DNA of 39,448 nucleotides from Calditrichota bacterium. GTDB lineage: Bacteria; CLD3. The notes under the pieces are model-generated. The model saw only the letters and a program-made list of their open reading frames with translations. It did not search any database and had not been told where the DNA came from. Positions 39,093 to 39,448 of this stretch are shown here, piece by piece. The stretch spans positions 1-39,448 of the forward strand of contig QQUF01000057.1 in NCBI GenBank assembly GCA_008501735.1, written 5' to 3'. The translations under genes were made by a program, and so were the position numbers. Every line of letters starts with the position of its first letter. The first letter of the stretch is position 1.

Positions 39093-39448
39093 ATGTCAGT
39101 TCACAATCTAAATGTGCCACAAATTGGTCTAAAACTTGATTTACTTCTACGCACTGGGAAACAAGGAATAAAAACCGCAAGTGCATTAAGTAAAAGATTA
39201 AATATTGCTCCAGATCATCTTTCTAGGATTAAAAATGGGACTCGTTCAATTCCTGATGAAGTATTTCTTGAACTTACCAATATCTATCAAATAGAGCAAA
39301 AAATATGGTTTGAAAATTTAGAGGTTTTTGGACAATCTTTAGGGTTATCTTCTCAAGAAGTTTCAAAAATAATTGGAATTAGAATTCCAGGTATAGATTT
39401 CTCTTCAAGAATAACAGATAAAAGAATGATTAAAGACATCCATAGGAC
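39093..39448 (+). CDS. XRE-type transcriptional regulator, N-terminal part (continues at window base 128)
   Basis: The first 118 or so residues of the 295-residue regulator are encoded here, and the rest at 128-659. The N-terminal domain (about 20-65) is a helix-turn-helix of the Cro/CI kind: 'GIKTASALSKRLNIAPDHLSRIKNG' in pieces, with 'LSRIKNGTRSIPDEV' as recognition helix and wing. An ATG at 39093 with AAAGGTG upstream is the start. It is divergent to the HDO gene and converges with the LKR-like gene, so it likely controls both, perhaps answering to their substrate through its C-terminal domain. Confidence 0.85.
   Translation, partial: MSVHNLNVPQIGLKLDLLLRTGKQGIKTASALSKRLNIAPDHLSRIKNGTRSIPDEVFLELTNIYQIEQKIWFENLEVFGQSLGLSSQEVSKIIGIRIPGIDFSSRITDKRMIKDIHR
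39322..39448. repeat. Terminal direct repeat, right copy (circular join)
   Basis: Identical to 1-127; see the left copy. Delete one copy to obtain the circle. Confidence 0.93.

Overview
The window is one complete circular replicon, most likely a mobilizable plasmid. Its first 127 bases (1-127) are identical to its last 127 (39322-39448). That is the signature of an assembly graph circle cut open with a k=127 overlap, and one reading frame runs in phase across the join. The circle would be 39,321 bp. It is AT-rich and has no rRNA or tRNA genes. The host is probably a member of the Fibrobacterota-Chlorobiota-Bacteroidota assemblage, perhaps Ignavibacteriota- or Kapabacteria-like: one secreted giant ends in a type IX secretion (T9SS) tail of the 'NYPNPFNPTT' kind. 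Many genes have good Shine-Dalgarno sites (e.g. upstream of 19415, 34172, 13932), which is unlike typical Bacteroidia. The host assignment is inference.

Layout. (1) About 37.7-39.4 kb plus 0-2.2 kb, across the join: a cargo cluster of a DUF2000 protein, a heme-oxygenase-like diiron oxidase (HDO), an XRE-type regulator split by the window ends, and a stand-alone lysine-ketoglutarate-reductase-like protein. (2) 2.3-12.1 kb: a defence island on the minus strand. Reading 5' to 3' it has a type IIG-like restriction-methylase, a second N6-adenine methylase, a DUF4297-like nuclease, a HerA ATPase and a DUF2779 dual-nuclease protein, then an hsdM fragment. It is flanked by an intact gene (12252-12797) and a decayed partial copy of that same gene (2333-2491). 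(3) 12.2-16.6 kb: two envelope proteins, three small plus-strand genes behind a possible RBS-masking leader, and two ArdC-type antirestriction paralogues. (4) 16.9-24.2 kb: mobilization genes (replication-relaxation protein, two VirD4/TraD-like ATPases, a membrane protein, relaxase, MobC), interrupted by a 227-bp nested inverted repeat that looks like a MITE. (5) 24.2-28.4 kb: replication and partition: a TOPRIM primase-like protein, an origin with a DnaA box and four exact 32-bp-spaced iterons, a Rep initiator with an iteron-like operator, and parA/parB flanked by two matching inverted repeats that look like centromere sites. (6) 28.4-35.8 kb: a three-gene operon of exported proteins, including a 1714-residue M6-like metalloprotease/beta-helix/T9SS protein and a dockerin-like protein. 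(7) 35.9-37.5 kb: a serine recombinase and a Fic protein.

The backbone (rep, par, mob) explains maintenance and mobilization in trans; I see no mating-pair-formation genes. ArdC proteins would protect the plasmid from host restriction on entry, while the island at 2.5-12.1 kb would defend the host against phage or other plasmids. The most promising undescribed units are the five-gene restriction/HerA/nuclease operon and the regulator-HDO-DUF2000-LKR cargo cluster. No function in this window is experimentally shown; all assignments are by motif recognition.
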